From the NCBI RefSeq assembly GCF_035920345.1, contig NZ_CP109149.1:558001-622000 (forward strand): 64,000 bases of DNA, given 5' to 3'. The notes under the pieces are model-generated. The model did not search any database and was not told where the DNA came from. It saw nothing but the letters and a program-made list of their open reading frames with translations. Below are positions 8,989 through 17,615 of this stretch, in pieces (position 1 is the first letter of the stretch; each line of letters begins with the position of its first letter). The position numbers were made by a program, and so were the translations under genes. The DNA is from Nocardia vinacea (GTDB taxonomy: Bacteria > Actinomycetota > Actinomycetes > Mycobacteriales > Mycobacteriaceae).

Positions 8989-10251
8989 TTGACCACGCCA
9001 GAGTCGGCAACCACCACCACCCGCCCGTCCGCTGTCGCGCACGGATCGCCGATCGATACCAACGGCCCCCGAATCTCGCTCTACTCAGCGGAATTCGCCG
9101 CGAACCCGCACGAGGCGTACCGCGAGATGCGGAAGAGATACGGTTCGCTGGTGCCGGTGGAGTTGGCTCCCGGCGTACCGGCGACCCTGGTGATCGGCTA
9201 CTACACCGCGCTGCAGATCCTCAATGATCCCGACCATTTTCCGCACGATTCGCGAAACTGGCAGCAAGGCGTTCCCGAGGACTGCCCGGTGCGGCCGATG
9301 CTCGAATGGCGTCCGGCGGCGATTCGCTCCGCCGGCCTCGAGCACACCCGCTACCGGGAGGCGACCGTGGCCGGCCTCGGTGTCGTCGACCTGTTCGCGT
9401 TGCATTCCACCGTGGAGAAGATCGCCACTCCGCTGATCAACACCTTCTGTCAGGAAGGCGTGGCGGATCTGGTCGGGCAGTACGCATTGCCGCTGGCATT
9501 CACGGTGATCAACGCAATACTCGGTTGCCCGCAGGAGATCAGCCAGCGTGCCGCGGCCGGCATGGCCGCATTGATGGAAGGCGGGGAGGCCGCCGTCGAG
9601 GGCAACAAGATGGTCATGGATGCGATGTTCGAGCTGATCCAGCTCAAGCGCGACCAGCCGGGCGACGATATCGTCTCCGGATTGCTCGCCCATTCGGCGA
9701 AGCTCGACGACCCGGAGATGATCCACCAGGTGCTGAGCCTGTTCGGCGCGGGTATGGAACCGACCCAGAATCTGATCGTCAATACGCTGCGGCTGATGTT
9801 GACCGACACCCGGTTCGGCGGCGGGATACTCGGCGGCACCATGTCCACGCGCGATGCATTGGACGAGGTGCTGTTCACCGACCCGCCACTATCGAACTAC
9901 TGCATCACCTTCCCGAGGCAGCCGATCCTGATCGAGGGCTCGTGGTTGCCCGCGCACCAGCCGGTCGTCGTCAGCATGACCGGCTCCAATAACGATCCCG
10001 CGATCACCACCGGCGAGTACACCGACAACAGCTCCCACCTGGCGTGGAGTGTCGGCCCGCACGCCTGCCCCGCCCGCTCGATCGCGAGCCTGATCGCACA
10101 GGACGCGATCGATCAACTGCTGGATGCCCTACCGGAAATGCGGCTGGCCGTCTCCGTCGAAGAACTGGAATGGCGACCGGGACCGTTCCACCGTGCCCTG
10201 GTCGCCCTGCCCATTACCTTCCCTAAATCCCCTCCGCTGCAAGTCTTCTGA
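8989..10251 (+). CDS. Cytochrome P450 with degenerate ExxR motif (CYP157-like)
   Basis: A 420-residue P450. The haem-thiolate Cys lies in WSVGPHACPAR, where the usual phenylalanine is replaced. The K-helix motif normally reading ExxR reads EVLF before TDPPLSNY, so the conserved Arg is missing. The I-helix region (LFGAGMEPTQNLIVN) also lacks the standard A/G-G-x-D/E-T-T. This pattern resembles the CYP157 P450s of Streptomyces conservons, but no conservon partners (cvnA-D) are adjacent. The TTG at 8989 is chosen because GGAG lies 9 bases upstream; an in-frame ATG at 8950 is the alternative. Substrate unknown. Confidence 0.85.
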   Translation: MTTPESATTTTRPSAVAHGSPIDTNGPRISLYSAEFAANPHEAYREMRKRYGSLVPVELAPGVPATLVIGYYTALQILNDPDHFPHDSRNWQQGVPEDCPVRPMLEWRPAAIRSAGLEHTRYREATVAGLGVVDLFALHSTVEKIATPLINTFCQEGVADLVGQYALPLAFTVINAILGCPQEISQRAAAGMAALMEGGEAAVEGNKMVMDAMFELIQLKRDQPGDDIVSGLLAHSAKLDDPEMIHQVLSLFGAGMEPTQNLIVNTLRLMLTDTRFGGGILGGTMSTRDALDEVLFTDPPLSNYCITFPRQPILIEGSWLPAHQPVVVSMTGSNNDPAITTGEYTDNSSHLAWSVGPHACPARSIASLIAQDAIDQLLDALPEMRLAVSVEELEWRPGPFHRALVALPITFPKSPPLQVF

Positions 10252-10419
10252 TGCGCACTCGGGTGCAATGGAGATCGCATCGGCGCGTCGGGTTGTGCTG
10301 CTGAGGCCAGATCGTCTGTCTGACACGGGCATTCGGGTGTGCCAGGGTGGTGTTCAACGACACGTCCCAATCCGCTGATCGCGGGAATTGCCATCGGCCT
10401 CGTCGTCGGTCACGGTGAT

Positions 10420-10515
10420 GAAGGACGCGGCGGAACGGTATTTCTCGCCCATGACCGGGACCGCAACGCCGCCAACAATATTCTCGTCGTGGGACGTGCG
10501 GGGAAAATAATCACC
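10420..10515 (+). pseudogene. Relic of a TnpB (IS605/IS1341 family) C-terminus
   Basis: In frame from about 10432 the sequence reads FLAHDRDRNAANNILVVGRAG, which matches the RuvC-III motif of TnpB proteins (HDRDxNAAxNIL) seen intact in this window at 25440-26648. The zinc-ribbon cysteines expected just upstream are absent and no other TnpB portion is visible. The rest of the 398-base gap 10252-10649 holds nothing I can recognise beyond the amidase promoter region. It is probably a decayed transposon remnant. Confidence 0.45.
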
Positions 10516-10649
10516 CGTACAATCCTGTTGCGGACGTCAATATTTCTGATTCGGAGACCGGGCGCGTATCATTTCCCCTATCCGGACGAACGTCCACCAG
10601 GCAGGGTTCAACGCGCCCGGACCCGCGATTCGCAGCTGTGGGCAGTGTT

Positions 10650-12071
10650 ATGGCCGATCGAATACACGCATTCTCCGATGACGTCCTGGCCGACCATGAT
10701 GCCGTCGCTTTGGCGGCCATGGTCCGGTCGGGGGCGGTGAGTCCGAAGGAATTGGCCCGCGCGGCGATCGACCGGGCGGCGCTGGTGGAGCCGCAGCTCA
10801 ATGCCATCGCGTACTCGAGTGTCGAGCGGCCGCGATACGCGTCGGAGCGCACCGGCGCGTGGTATGGCGTTCCGACGTTCGTCAAGGACAATGCCGATGT
10901 CGCCGGCATGCCGACCAACCAGGGCAGCGCCGCATTCGTGGCCCGTCCGGCCGCTCGCGACGACGCCTACACCGCGCAGTTCCTCAGCACCGGGGTGACG
11001 GTACTCGGCAAATCACGGATGCCGGAGTTCGGCCTGAGCCCGACGACCGAATTCCAAGCCGCCGAGCCGACCAGGAATCCGTGGAATCCGGAGTATTCGA
11101 TCGGGGGATCCTCCGGCGGTTCGGCCGCCATGGTCGCGGCCGGTGTCGTGCCGGTCGCCCATGGCAATGACGGCGGGGGATCGTTGCGGATTCCGGCAGC
11201 ATGCGCCGGATTGGTCGCACTGAAGCCGAGCCGATATCGACACCTGGACAACGCCTTGGACAAGCACCTGCCGATAAAACTCATCTCCGAGGGCGTGTTG
11301 ACCAGGACGGTGCGCGATACCGCCGCATATACCGCTGCCGCCGAACGGTATTGGCGGAATCCGGATCTCGTGCCGATCGGCGAAGTGCACGGCCCGGCCC
11401 ACCGCAGCCTGCGTATAGGGCTGCTGACCATCGCGGGAACCGGTGCCGAACCCGATGCCGAAACACGCGGTACGGTCGAATTCGCGGCCAAGCTGCTCGA
11501 ACGCTTCGGACATCACATCGAGCCGATGGCCGTACCCTTCCCGCCGCACCTCGCCGACGACTTCCTGTTGTACTGGGCGTTCCTTGCCGATATGTCGGCC
11601 ATCGGCGGCAAGATCCTGCACGGCAGGTCATTCGATCGCCATGCGCTCGACGATCTCACGCGCGGTCTCGGCCGCTATCACCGGCAGCGCATCCTGCGCA
11701 CACCGGCCGCGCTGCACCGGCTGCGCCGGGCCTACCGGATCTATGCCGAGGTATTCACGCGGTACGAGCTCGTGCTTTCGCCGGTGGTCACCCATGTGGT
11801 TCCGCCGCTGGGTTATCTCGATCCGAAGGTGCCGTCCGAAGAGTTGATCGAGCGGCTGCGGATATATGTGGGCTACACCCCGATCGGCAATGTGACCGGG
11901 ACGCCCGCCCTATCGATGCCGATGCGCGTAGGGTCCAGCGGTGTCCCGATCGGCGTCATGTGCAGCGCGGCCTACGGCGACGAGCGCACATTGCTGGAGA
12001 TCGGGTACCTGCTGGAAGCGGAGAATCCGCTCCCGCGGATCGACGCGGGGCCCACTACACCGCAGGTCTGA
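10650..12071 (+). CDS. Amidase signature family protein
   Basis: A 473-residue amidase that hydrolyses an unidentified amide. The Ser-cisSer-Lys triad is visible: Lys in FVKDNADVAG, and the serines in the signature IGGSSGGSAAMVAAG. The glycine-rich GNDGGGSLRIPAA follows. Most of the family's length is present and there is no signal peptide. ATG 10650 is preferred; the frame also offers GTG 10638. It is convergent with the MetE-like gene, with only 9 bases between them. Confidence 0.93.
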   Translation: MADRIHAFSDDVLADHDAVALAAMVRSGAVSPKELARAAIDRAALVEPQLNAIAYSSVERPRYASERTGAWYGVPTFVKDNADVAGMPTNQGSAAFVARPAARDDAYTAQFLSTGVTVLGKSRMPEFGLSPTTEFQAAEPTRNPWNPEYSIGGSSGGSAAMVAAGVVPVAHGNDGGGSLRIPAACAGLVALKPSRYRHLDNALDKHLPIKLISEGVLTRTVRDTAAYTAAAERYWRNPDLVPIGEVHGPAHRSLRIGLLTIAGTGAEPDAETRGTVEFAAKLLERFGHHIEPMAVPFPPHLADDFLLYWAFLADMSAIGGKILHGRSFDRHALDDLTRGLGRYHRQRILRTPAALHRLRRAYRIYAEVFTRYELVLSPVVTHVVPPLGYLDPKVPSEELIERLRIYVGYTPIGNVTGTPALSMPMRVGSSGVPIGVMCSAAYGDERTLLEIGYLLEAENPLPRIDAGPTTPQV

Positions 12072-12080
12072 TTCCGGCGA

Positions 12081-13145
12081 TCAGACGCCCAGTTCCGCGG
12101 CCGCCAGAGCGGTCCCTTCGATGCGGGCGCGGACCTTGGCGAAGGCGATATCGCGGGAGGTGGACGTGTCGTCGGCGAACGGCGAAAAGCCGCAGTCGTC
12201 GCAGGTGCCGAGGCGGTCGACGGGCAGGTAGCGGGCAGCGTTGAGGACGCGGTCCCGGACCTGCTCCCGGGTTTCGACCTGCGGGTCGATGGGGTCGGTG
12301 ACACCGACGAAGATATGGGCGTCGGCGGGCAGGAATTCGGCGATGACGGCCAGGATCTTGTCGGGATCCGGCTCGCTCGCCAGCTGTACATAGAACGCAC
12401 CGACCCTGAGCTGCAACAGTTTCGGTAGCAGCGCGGTGTATTCGACATCGAGGCTGTGCGTGGAGTCCTGATCGCCGCCTGGGCAGGTGTGCACGCCGAT
12501 ACGGGCGCGCTCGGCATCCGAAAAGCGTTCCAGCACCGAGTTGTTCAGCTCGATGAAACTATCGAGGACGCCTCCGCTCGGATCCAGCTTGAGCGAGAGT
12601 CGGCCCTCGGTGAAATCCAACTGCACCGAGTGCGCGCCCGCGTCGAGGCAGCCGCGGATATCTTTTTCGGCTTCGTCGGCCAGGTCGGCCAGGAACGCTT
12701 CGCGGTCGTAGCCCTCGATGCCGTCGGCCGGATAGAGCAGACTCAGCGCGGACGGCGCGATCACCGCCTGCTTCACCGGAACCTGCGAATATTGTTGTGC
12801 CGCACGCAGATACTGCTCCGCGTAGGTCTGGTAGCGAAATGGTCCCGCGGTGAGCCTCGGTAACTGTCGCTGATGTCCGTCGGCGAAGGGGATCACCGCG
12901 CCGTCGGGTGCCAGTCCGGGCAGTCCGGTGATGGGATAGGTGGCGAAACTCGGTTTGGTCTGCTCACCGTCGGTGACAACCGGAGAGCCGAGGGCGGCCA
13001 GTTCGTCGATGGTTTCGGCGACCGCGCGGGCCTGGAGTTCGGCGAGCGCGGGCGCGTCGAGCTCGCCGGAGTCGTGGGCCGCCATGGCGGCCAGCAGGTC
13101 GGAGGAACGAGGAATGCTGCCGATCGGCTCGGTGGGGATGCTCAC
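12081..13145 (-). CDS. MetE-like cobalamin-independent methionine synthase family protein
   Basis: A 354-residue single-barrel protein of the MetE C-terminal/UROD superfamily. The expected zinc ligands are present: His and Cys in GVHTCPGG, and Cys in CDDCGF near the C-terminus. VVTDGEQTKPSF and SVQLDFTEGRLSLKL are also family-like. Full MetE is about 750 residues, so this is the short form, which may transfer methyl groups to an unknown thiol. GTG at 13145 gives MSIPTEPIGSIPR, the natural N-terminus; the frame open to 13280 overlaps the divergent promoter. Confidence 0.88.
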   Translation of the reverse strand: MSIPTEPIGSIPRSSDLLAAMAAHDSGELDAPALAELQARAVAETIDELAALGSPVVTDGEQTKPSFATYPITGLPGLAPDGAVIPFADGHQRQLPRLTAGPFRYQTYAEQYLRAAQQYSQVPVKQAVIAPSALSLLYPADGIEGYDREAFLADLADEAEKDIRGCLDAGAHSVQLDFTEGRLSLKLDPSGGVLDSFIELNNSVLERFSDAERARIGVHTCPGGDQDSTHSLDVEYTALLPKLLQLRVGAFYVQLASEPDPDKILAVIAEFLPADAHIFVGVTDPIDPQVETREQVRDRVLNAARYLPVDRLGTCDDCGFSPFADDTSTSRDIAFAKVRARIEGTALAAAELGV

Positions 13146-13255
13146 GGCGCGAGTGTAGGTGGATCGGCGGTTTGAAAGACCCGAATTGATTGCCCCGATT
13201 GGAAATCGCCACACAAGACCTGGCGAGAGTCGGGCTCGGATGCTTCGATCATGGT

Positions 13256-13711
13256 ATGACCGACGACAGCGAGGTGCCACGCATTGTTTCCGCCAGCCGG
13301 GAGATCGCGGCCGGTGCGGATGAAATCTTCGAATTGATCGCCGATCCCGCGCAACAGCCGCGCTGGGACGGCAACGACAACCTGGCCGAAGCCCCGGCGG
13401 GCCAACGCGTCAAGGAAGTCGGCGATATCTTCGCCATGACCACCACCAAGGGCCATATCCGCGAGAACCACATCGTGGAATTCGAAGAGGGTCGCCGGAT
13501 CGCCTGGCTGCCTGCGGAACCGGCGAGCGAACCACCGGGCCACCTGTGGCGCTGGGAACTCGAGCCGGTGGACGCGGCACACACGCGGGTCACACACACC
13601 TACGACTGGTCGCGATTGACCGACGAGAACCGGCTCCCACGCGCCCGCGCCACCACGTCCGACAAACTCCAAGCGTCCATCAACCGACTCGCGGCCATCG
13701 CCGAAGGGTAG
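13256..13711 (+). CDS. SRPBCC (polyketide cyclase/dehydrase-like) family protein
   Basis: A 151-residue START/SRPBCC-fold protein. It begins ASREIAAGADEIFELIADPAQQPRWDGN and ends with ELEPVDAAHTRVTHTYDWSRL, the usual strand and helix pattern of this fold. It has no signal peptide. The likely role is binding a small hydrophobic ligand; substrate unknown. ATG 13256 leaves a normal N-terminus. It is divergent from the MetE-like gene. Confidence 0.88.
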   Translation: MTDDSEVPRIVSASREIAAGADEIFELIADPAQQPRWDGNDNLAEAPAGQRVKEVGDIFAMTTTKGHIRENHIVEFEEGRRIAWLPAEPASEPPGHLWRWELEPVDAAHTRVTHTYDWSRLTDENRLPRARATTSDKLQASINRLAAIAEG

Positions 13712-13785
13712 GCGCTTGCTGAACTTCACCCGGCTCTGTGCCGAAATCCCAAGGCGGACCGGCACGCTCGCATCGCTCGTCGAAA

Positions 13786-13956
13786 ATGCGCGCCGACGAA
13801 CCGGCATCCGTGATCGTCCGCGGTACCGTCGCCGATCTGCTGCGGTTCGTCTACCACCGCCGAGCGCTCGGCACGCTCGAAATCAGCGGCAACCGGGACC
13901 TGCTCGACCTGTGGCGCGAGCGAACCGGCTTCTGGCTCACCGAAGACGGATCGTGA
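13786..13956 (+). pseudogene. C-terminal fragment of a maleylpyruvate isomerase-type protein
   Basis: The 56-residue product (RADEPASVIVRGTVADLLRF, then DLLDLWRERTGFWL) resembles the C-terminal domain of mycothiol-dependent maleylpyruvate isomerase-family proteins. The large N-terminal DinB-like domain is absent upstream. It is either a truncated remnant or a very short stand-alone gene. The following 183 bases to 14140 hold no gene I can support. Confidence 0.5.
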
Positions 13957-14139
13957 CACTGTTCGCCAACCGGTAGCCCCCGGAGTGCGCGGCGCGAATA
14001 GTTTCGGCGGCCGGATATTCGGCGACCAGGATCGCCTGCACCGCAGGCAAATGCGGCGGCATCTTACCGAGCCCGCGCGGAATCGTCGCGACGGGAATAT
14101 GCTCGAAGTAGCTGGCTGGTAGTTGTAATCGGGGTCGTC

Positions 14140-17100
14140 GTGTCGCATATCGATCCGCTTTCCACGCAACGCGACCTCACCTCAGGGTTCGCGGCAGAGC
14201 TGGCCGCCGCCGGGTTCACCGATGCCGCTGAGATCGGACGTGGCGGATTCGGCGTTGTCTATCGGTGTGCCCAGCCCGCACTCGAGCGCATGGTGGCGAT
14301 CAAGGTACTCACCGCCGACCTGGAATCGGAGAACCTCGAACGTTTCGTCCGTGAACAGCTCGCCATGGGCAAGCTGTCGGGTCATCCCAATATCGTCAGC
14401 GTTTTCGAGGTTGGCTCCACCGCGACCGGACGGCCCTACATCGTGATGCCGTACCACCCGCACGGCTCACTGGACACCCGCGTCCAGGAGCACGGTCCGA
14501 TCGGCTGGCAGGACGCACTACACATCGGGGTGAAAATCGCGGGCGCACTGGAGACCGCGCACCGACGCGGCCTGCTGCACCGCGATGTGAAACCCGGCAA
14601 TATCCTGCTCACCGAATACGGTGAACCGCAGCTGGCCGATTTCGGCATCGCCCGGCTGGTCGGCGGCTTCGAGACGACCGCGGGCACGATCACCGGTTCA
14701 CCCGCCTTCACCGCGCCCGAGGTGCTGCAGGGTCATGTCCCGGACGTGACCTCCGATATCTACAGTCTGGCCTCGACCCTGTTCTGCGCCAGCACCGGTC
14801 ACGCGGTCTTCGAGCGACGCAATGGCGAGCAGTTGGTCGCCCAGTTCCTGCGCATCACCAAACAGCCGATACCAGATCTCGGCGAGGCGGGCCTGCCCCC
14901 GGACGTGACCGCCGCGATCGAAGGCGCAATGTCCCGAGAGCGCGCGGACCGACCTTCCAGCGCAGCCGAATTCGGTGCGCAACTGCGCGAGATCCAGGAG
15001 CGGCACGGCCTGCCGCCCGACGATATGCCGGTCCCGCTACCTGCCGCCGAACGCGTCGGACATCGGCCGTCACCGACACCAACCTCCGGCCGCCGCCGCA
15101 CCTCGGCGACGTCATCGACCATCACCCCACCCGTACCCGCCACCCGCTTGCGGCCGCCGGTGGCCAACCGTCCGCTGGTCGATCGTCAGCGCCTGATCGC
15201 ACTGCTGCGCGACGGACGCAACCGAAGACTCGCGGTCATCCACGGCCCCACCGGATTCGGCAAAACCACCCTCGCTGCCCAATGGTGCGAGGCGCTGACC
15301 GCCGAGGGCCTTGCGGTGGCCTGGCTGACCGTCGATCACGACGACAACAACGTCGTCTGGTTCCTTTCGCACCTGATCGAAGCCATTCGCGCCGCACGAC
15401 CTTCGCTCGCGCGCGAGCTCGGTGAACTACTCGAGGAGCACGGCGACGAATCCGAACGCTATGTGCTGACCTCGCTGATCAACGATATCGACCGGCGCGG
15501 TGAGGAACTCGTGGTCGTCATCGACGACTGGCACTGCGCCACCGATCCCGCCACCACCCGCGCATTGCGCTTCCTGCTCGAAGGTTGCAGTCCCACACTG
15601 CATCTGGTGATCACCAGCCGCAATCAGACCGGACTGCCGATGAGTTCGATGCGGGCCCGCGACGAACTGGTCGAAATCGGTTCCACCGCATTGCGTTTCG
15701 ACATCGCGGAGGCGTATACGTTCCTGGTCGAGCTGGGCGGACTGGATCTGGATCGCGCCGATATCGAAGATCTCACCGAATCCACCGAAGGCTGGGTAGC
15801 GGCACTGCAACTGGCGGCACTGTCATTGCGCGGCAGCGACGATCCCGGCGAGCTGATCAGCCATCTGACCGGTCGACACCACGCCATCAGCGAGTTCCTG
15901 GTCGAGAACGTCCTGGACACCCTCGAGCCCGGAACCCTCGACTTCATGGTGGTGACCTCGATCACGCCGCGGATCTGCGGTGAACTCGCCTCGGCGCTCA
16001 CCGGCGTACCGGACGGGCAGGCCATGCTGGAGCAGATCGAACTGCAGGATCTGTTCCTGCGCAAGCTCGATGACGGCAATTGGTTCCGCTATCACCACCT
16101 GTTCCAGGATTTCCTGCAGCAGCGGCTGGAACGCGATCGGCCCGAACGGATCACCGAACTGCACCGGGTGGCCTCGCGGTGGTTGGCCGAGCATCGGCAT
16201 GTCAGCGAGGCGGTCGATCACGCCCTGCTGGCCGGGGACGAGCAGCGGGCCATCGAGATCGTCGAGCGGGACGGTATGTCGTTGCTCGAATACGGGCAGT
16301 TCGCCAGTCTCATCGGTCTGGTCAACAAGCTGCCCGCCACCATCATCGAAACCCATCCACGGCTGCAACTGGATCTGGCGTGGGCGAATATCCTGCTGCA
16401 CCGGGCCGCACCGGCCGAACGTGCACTGCGCCTTGCGGAATCGACGCTGGACCTCGGTGAACTCGATGAAGGCGGCACCGCGCGACTGCGGGCCGAAGCC
16501 GGTGTGGTGCATGCGGTGGTCGCGGTGCGCGCGGATGAGCTGGCCGGAGTCGACGACATGCTCGCACCCTGCTTTTTCCGGGCCGAGGAACTGTCACCGT
16601 ATGTGGTTGCGATCGGCGCGAATGTCGCTACCTTCACTGCAGGCTATCGCTACGACTTCGACGAGGCGCTGCGCATCCAGGAGTGGTCCGCACCGTATAT
16701 GCGCCAGAACAAGGGCTTCTACAACAACATTCACGGCCTGTGCTTTCTCGGGCTGGCCGCGAGCCTGCAACTCGACATCGCCAGTGCCGAACAGTACTTC
16801 CGCAAGGCGATGAAGGTGGCCAAGCAATCCGGTGGCAGCCATTCCTACGGCGCCCGGTTGGCCGGATCCCTGCTCGGCGAATTGCTGTATGAGCGTGGGG
16901 AAGTCGCGGATGCGGAGCGACTGCTCGACGAGGGCTACAAGCTGGGTCCCGAGGCGGGGGTCGTCGATTTCAAATTGGCGCGCTATGTCGTCGGGGCCCG
17001 TATCAAAGCATTGCGCGGTGATCGCGCGGCCGCGATTCGCCGATTGAACGAGGGCGCGCGAGTCGCGCGTTCGATGTCATTGCCGCGGCTGGGCGCCGAG

Positions 17101-17610
17101 GTCGAGAACGAGCGGCTGCGACTGGGATTGCCGCCGCATCCGGAATTCGGTCCGCTGCCCGTCGTCGAATACGGAAACCGCCGCGAGCCGGTCGACCCGA
17201 TCGACGAATTCACCGTACTGTACGAGGAATTCACCGCGATCCGGCTGCTGCTCGTCGCGGAAACACCGGAGAAGACCGAACTCGCCTGCGCATGGGCCCA
17301 GGAATGGGTTGATCTGCTCGAATCCGTACAGCGGCCGAGGGAATTGCTGAAAGCACGCCGAATGTTGATCGCCTGCCTCGCCGCCGCAGGCCGCACCGAT
17401 GCGGCAAAGACCTTGCTGGCCACGGTAACAGCCCAGTGCGCCGAACTCGGATCGGTCCGCTATCTGCTGGACGGGGGACCACACGTCGTCGCCACACTCG
17501 CAGCCGTGTACGAAGATCAGCTCGCCGGACGCTGGCATCCCGAATGGCCGGACGTGCCAACGGAATTCCTGCTCGCATTGGTGAATGCCCATGCGACGCA
17601 ACGAATCTGA
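14140..17610 (+). CDS. pknK: PknK-like Ser/Thr protein kinase with STAND/MalT-type ATPase region
   Basis: A 1156-residue signalling protein with the architecture of mycobacterial PknK. The kinase domain (about 25-290) has the G-loop GRGGFGVVY (33-41), Lys55, HRDVKPGN (147-154), DFG (167-169) and APE. A Pro/Ser/Thr-rich linker (300-345) follows. Next is a MalT-like P-loop ATPase with Walker A GPTGFGKTT (369-377) and Walker B VVVIDDWH, then a long helical TPR-like region. I see no C-terminal LuxR helix-turn-helix. The likely role is phosphorylating and regulating transcription factors, as PknK does. GTG start with a weak upstream CGGGG. It is convergent with the GGDEF-EAL gene (5-base gap). Confidence 0.9.
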   Translation: MSHIDPLSTQRDLTSGFAAELAAAGFTDAAEIGRGGFGVVYRCAQPALERMVAIKVLTADLESENLERFVREQLAMGKLSGHPNIVSVFEVGSTATGRPYIVMPYHPHGSLDTRVQEHGPIGWQDALHIGVKIAGALETAHRRGLLHRDVKPGNILLTEYGEPQLADFGIARLVGGFETTAGTITGSPAFTAPEVLQGHVPDVTSDIYSLASTLFCASTGHAVFERRNGEQLVAQFLRITKQPIPDLGEAGLPPDVTAAIEGAMSRERADRPSSAAEFGAQLREIQERHGLPPDDMPVPLPAAERVGHRPSPTPTSGRRRTSATSSTITPPVPATRLRPPVANRPLVDRQRLIALLRDGRNRRLAVIHGPTGFGKTTLAAQWCEALTAEGLAVAWLTVDHDDNNVVWFLSHLIEAIRAARPSLARELGELLEEHGDESERYVLTSLINDIDRRGEELVVVIDDWHCATDPATTRALRFLLEGCSPTLHLVITSRNQTGLPMSSMRARDELVEIGSTALRFDIAEAYTFLVELGGLDLDRADIEDLTESTEGWVAALQLAALSLRGSDDPGELISHLTGRHHAISEFLVENVLDTLEPGTLDFMVVTSITPRICGELASALTGVPDGQAMLEQIELQDLFLRKLDDGNWFRYHHLFQDFLQQRLERDRPERITELHRVASRWLAEHRHVSEAVDHALLAGDEQRAIEIVERDGMSLLEYGQFASLIGLVNKLPATIIETHPRLQLDLAWANILLHRAAPAERALRLAESTLDLGELDEGGTARLRAEAGVVHAVVAVRADELAGVDDMLAPCFFRAEELSPYVVAIGANVATFTAGYRYDFDEALRIQEWSAPYMRQNKGFYNNIHGLCFLGLAASLQLDIASAEQYFRKAMKVAKQSGGSHSYGARLAGSLLGELLYERGEVADAERLLDEGYKLGPEAGVVDFKLARYVVGARIKALRGDRAAAIRRLNEGARVARSMSLPRLGAEVENERLRLGLPPHPEFGPLPVVEYGNRREPVDPIDEFTVLYEEFTAIRLLLVAETPEKTELACAWAQEWVDLLESVQRPRELLKARRMLIACLAAAGRTDAAKTLLATVTAQCAELGSVRYLLDGGPHVVATLAAVYEDQLAGRWHPEWPDVPTEFLLALVNAHATQRI

Positions 17611-17615
17611 TGTGG

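Noticed and set aside
10339..10740. A 133-residue plus-strand open frame before the amidase.
   Set aside because: Only its TnpB-like segment looks biological; the rest lacks coding character and it overlaps the amidase start.
13938..14139. Minus-strand frame reading FEHIPVATIPRGLGKMPPHL and LANSVTIRLR.
   Set aside because: It looks protein-like but I recognise no family, no start is present, and it is too short to support.
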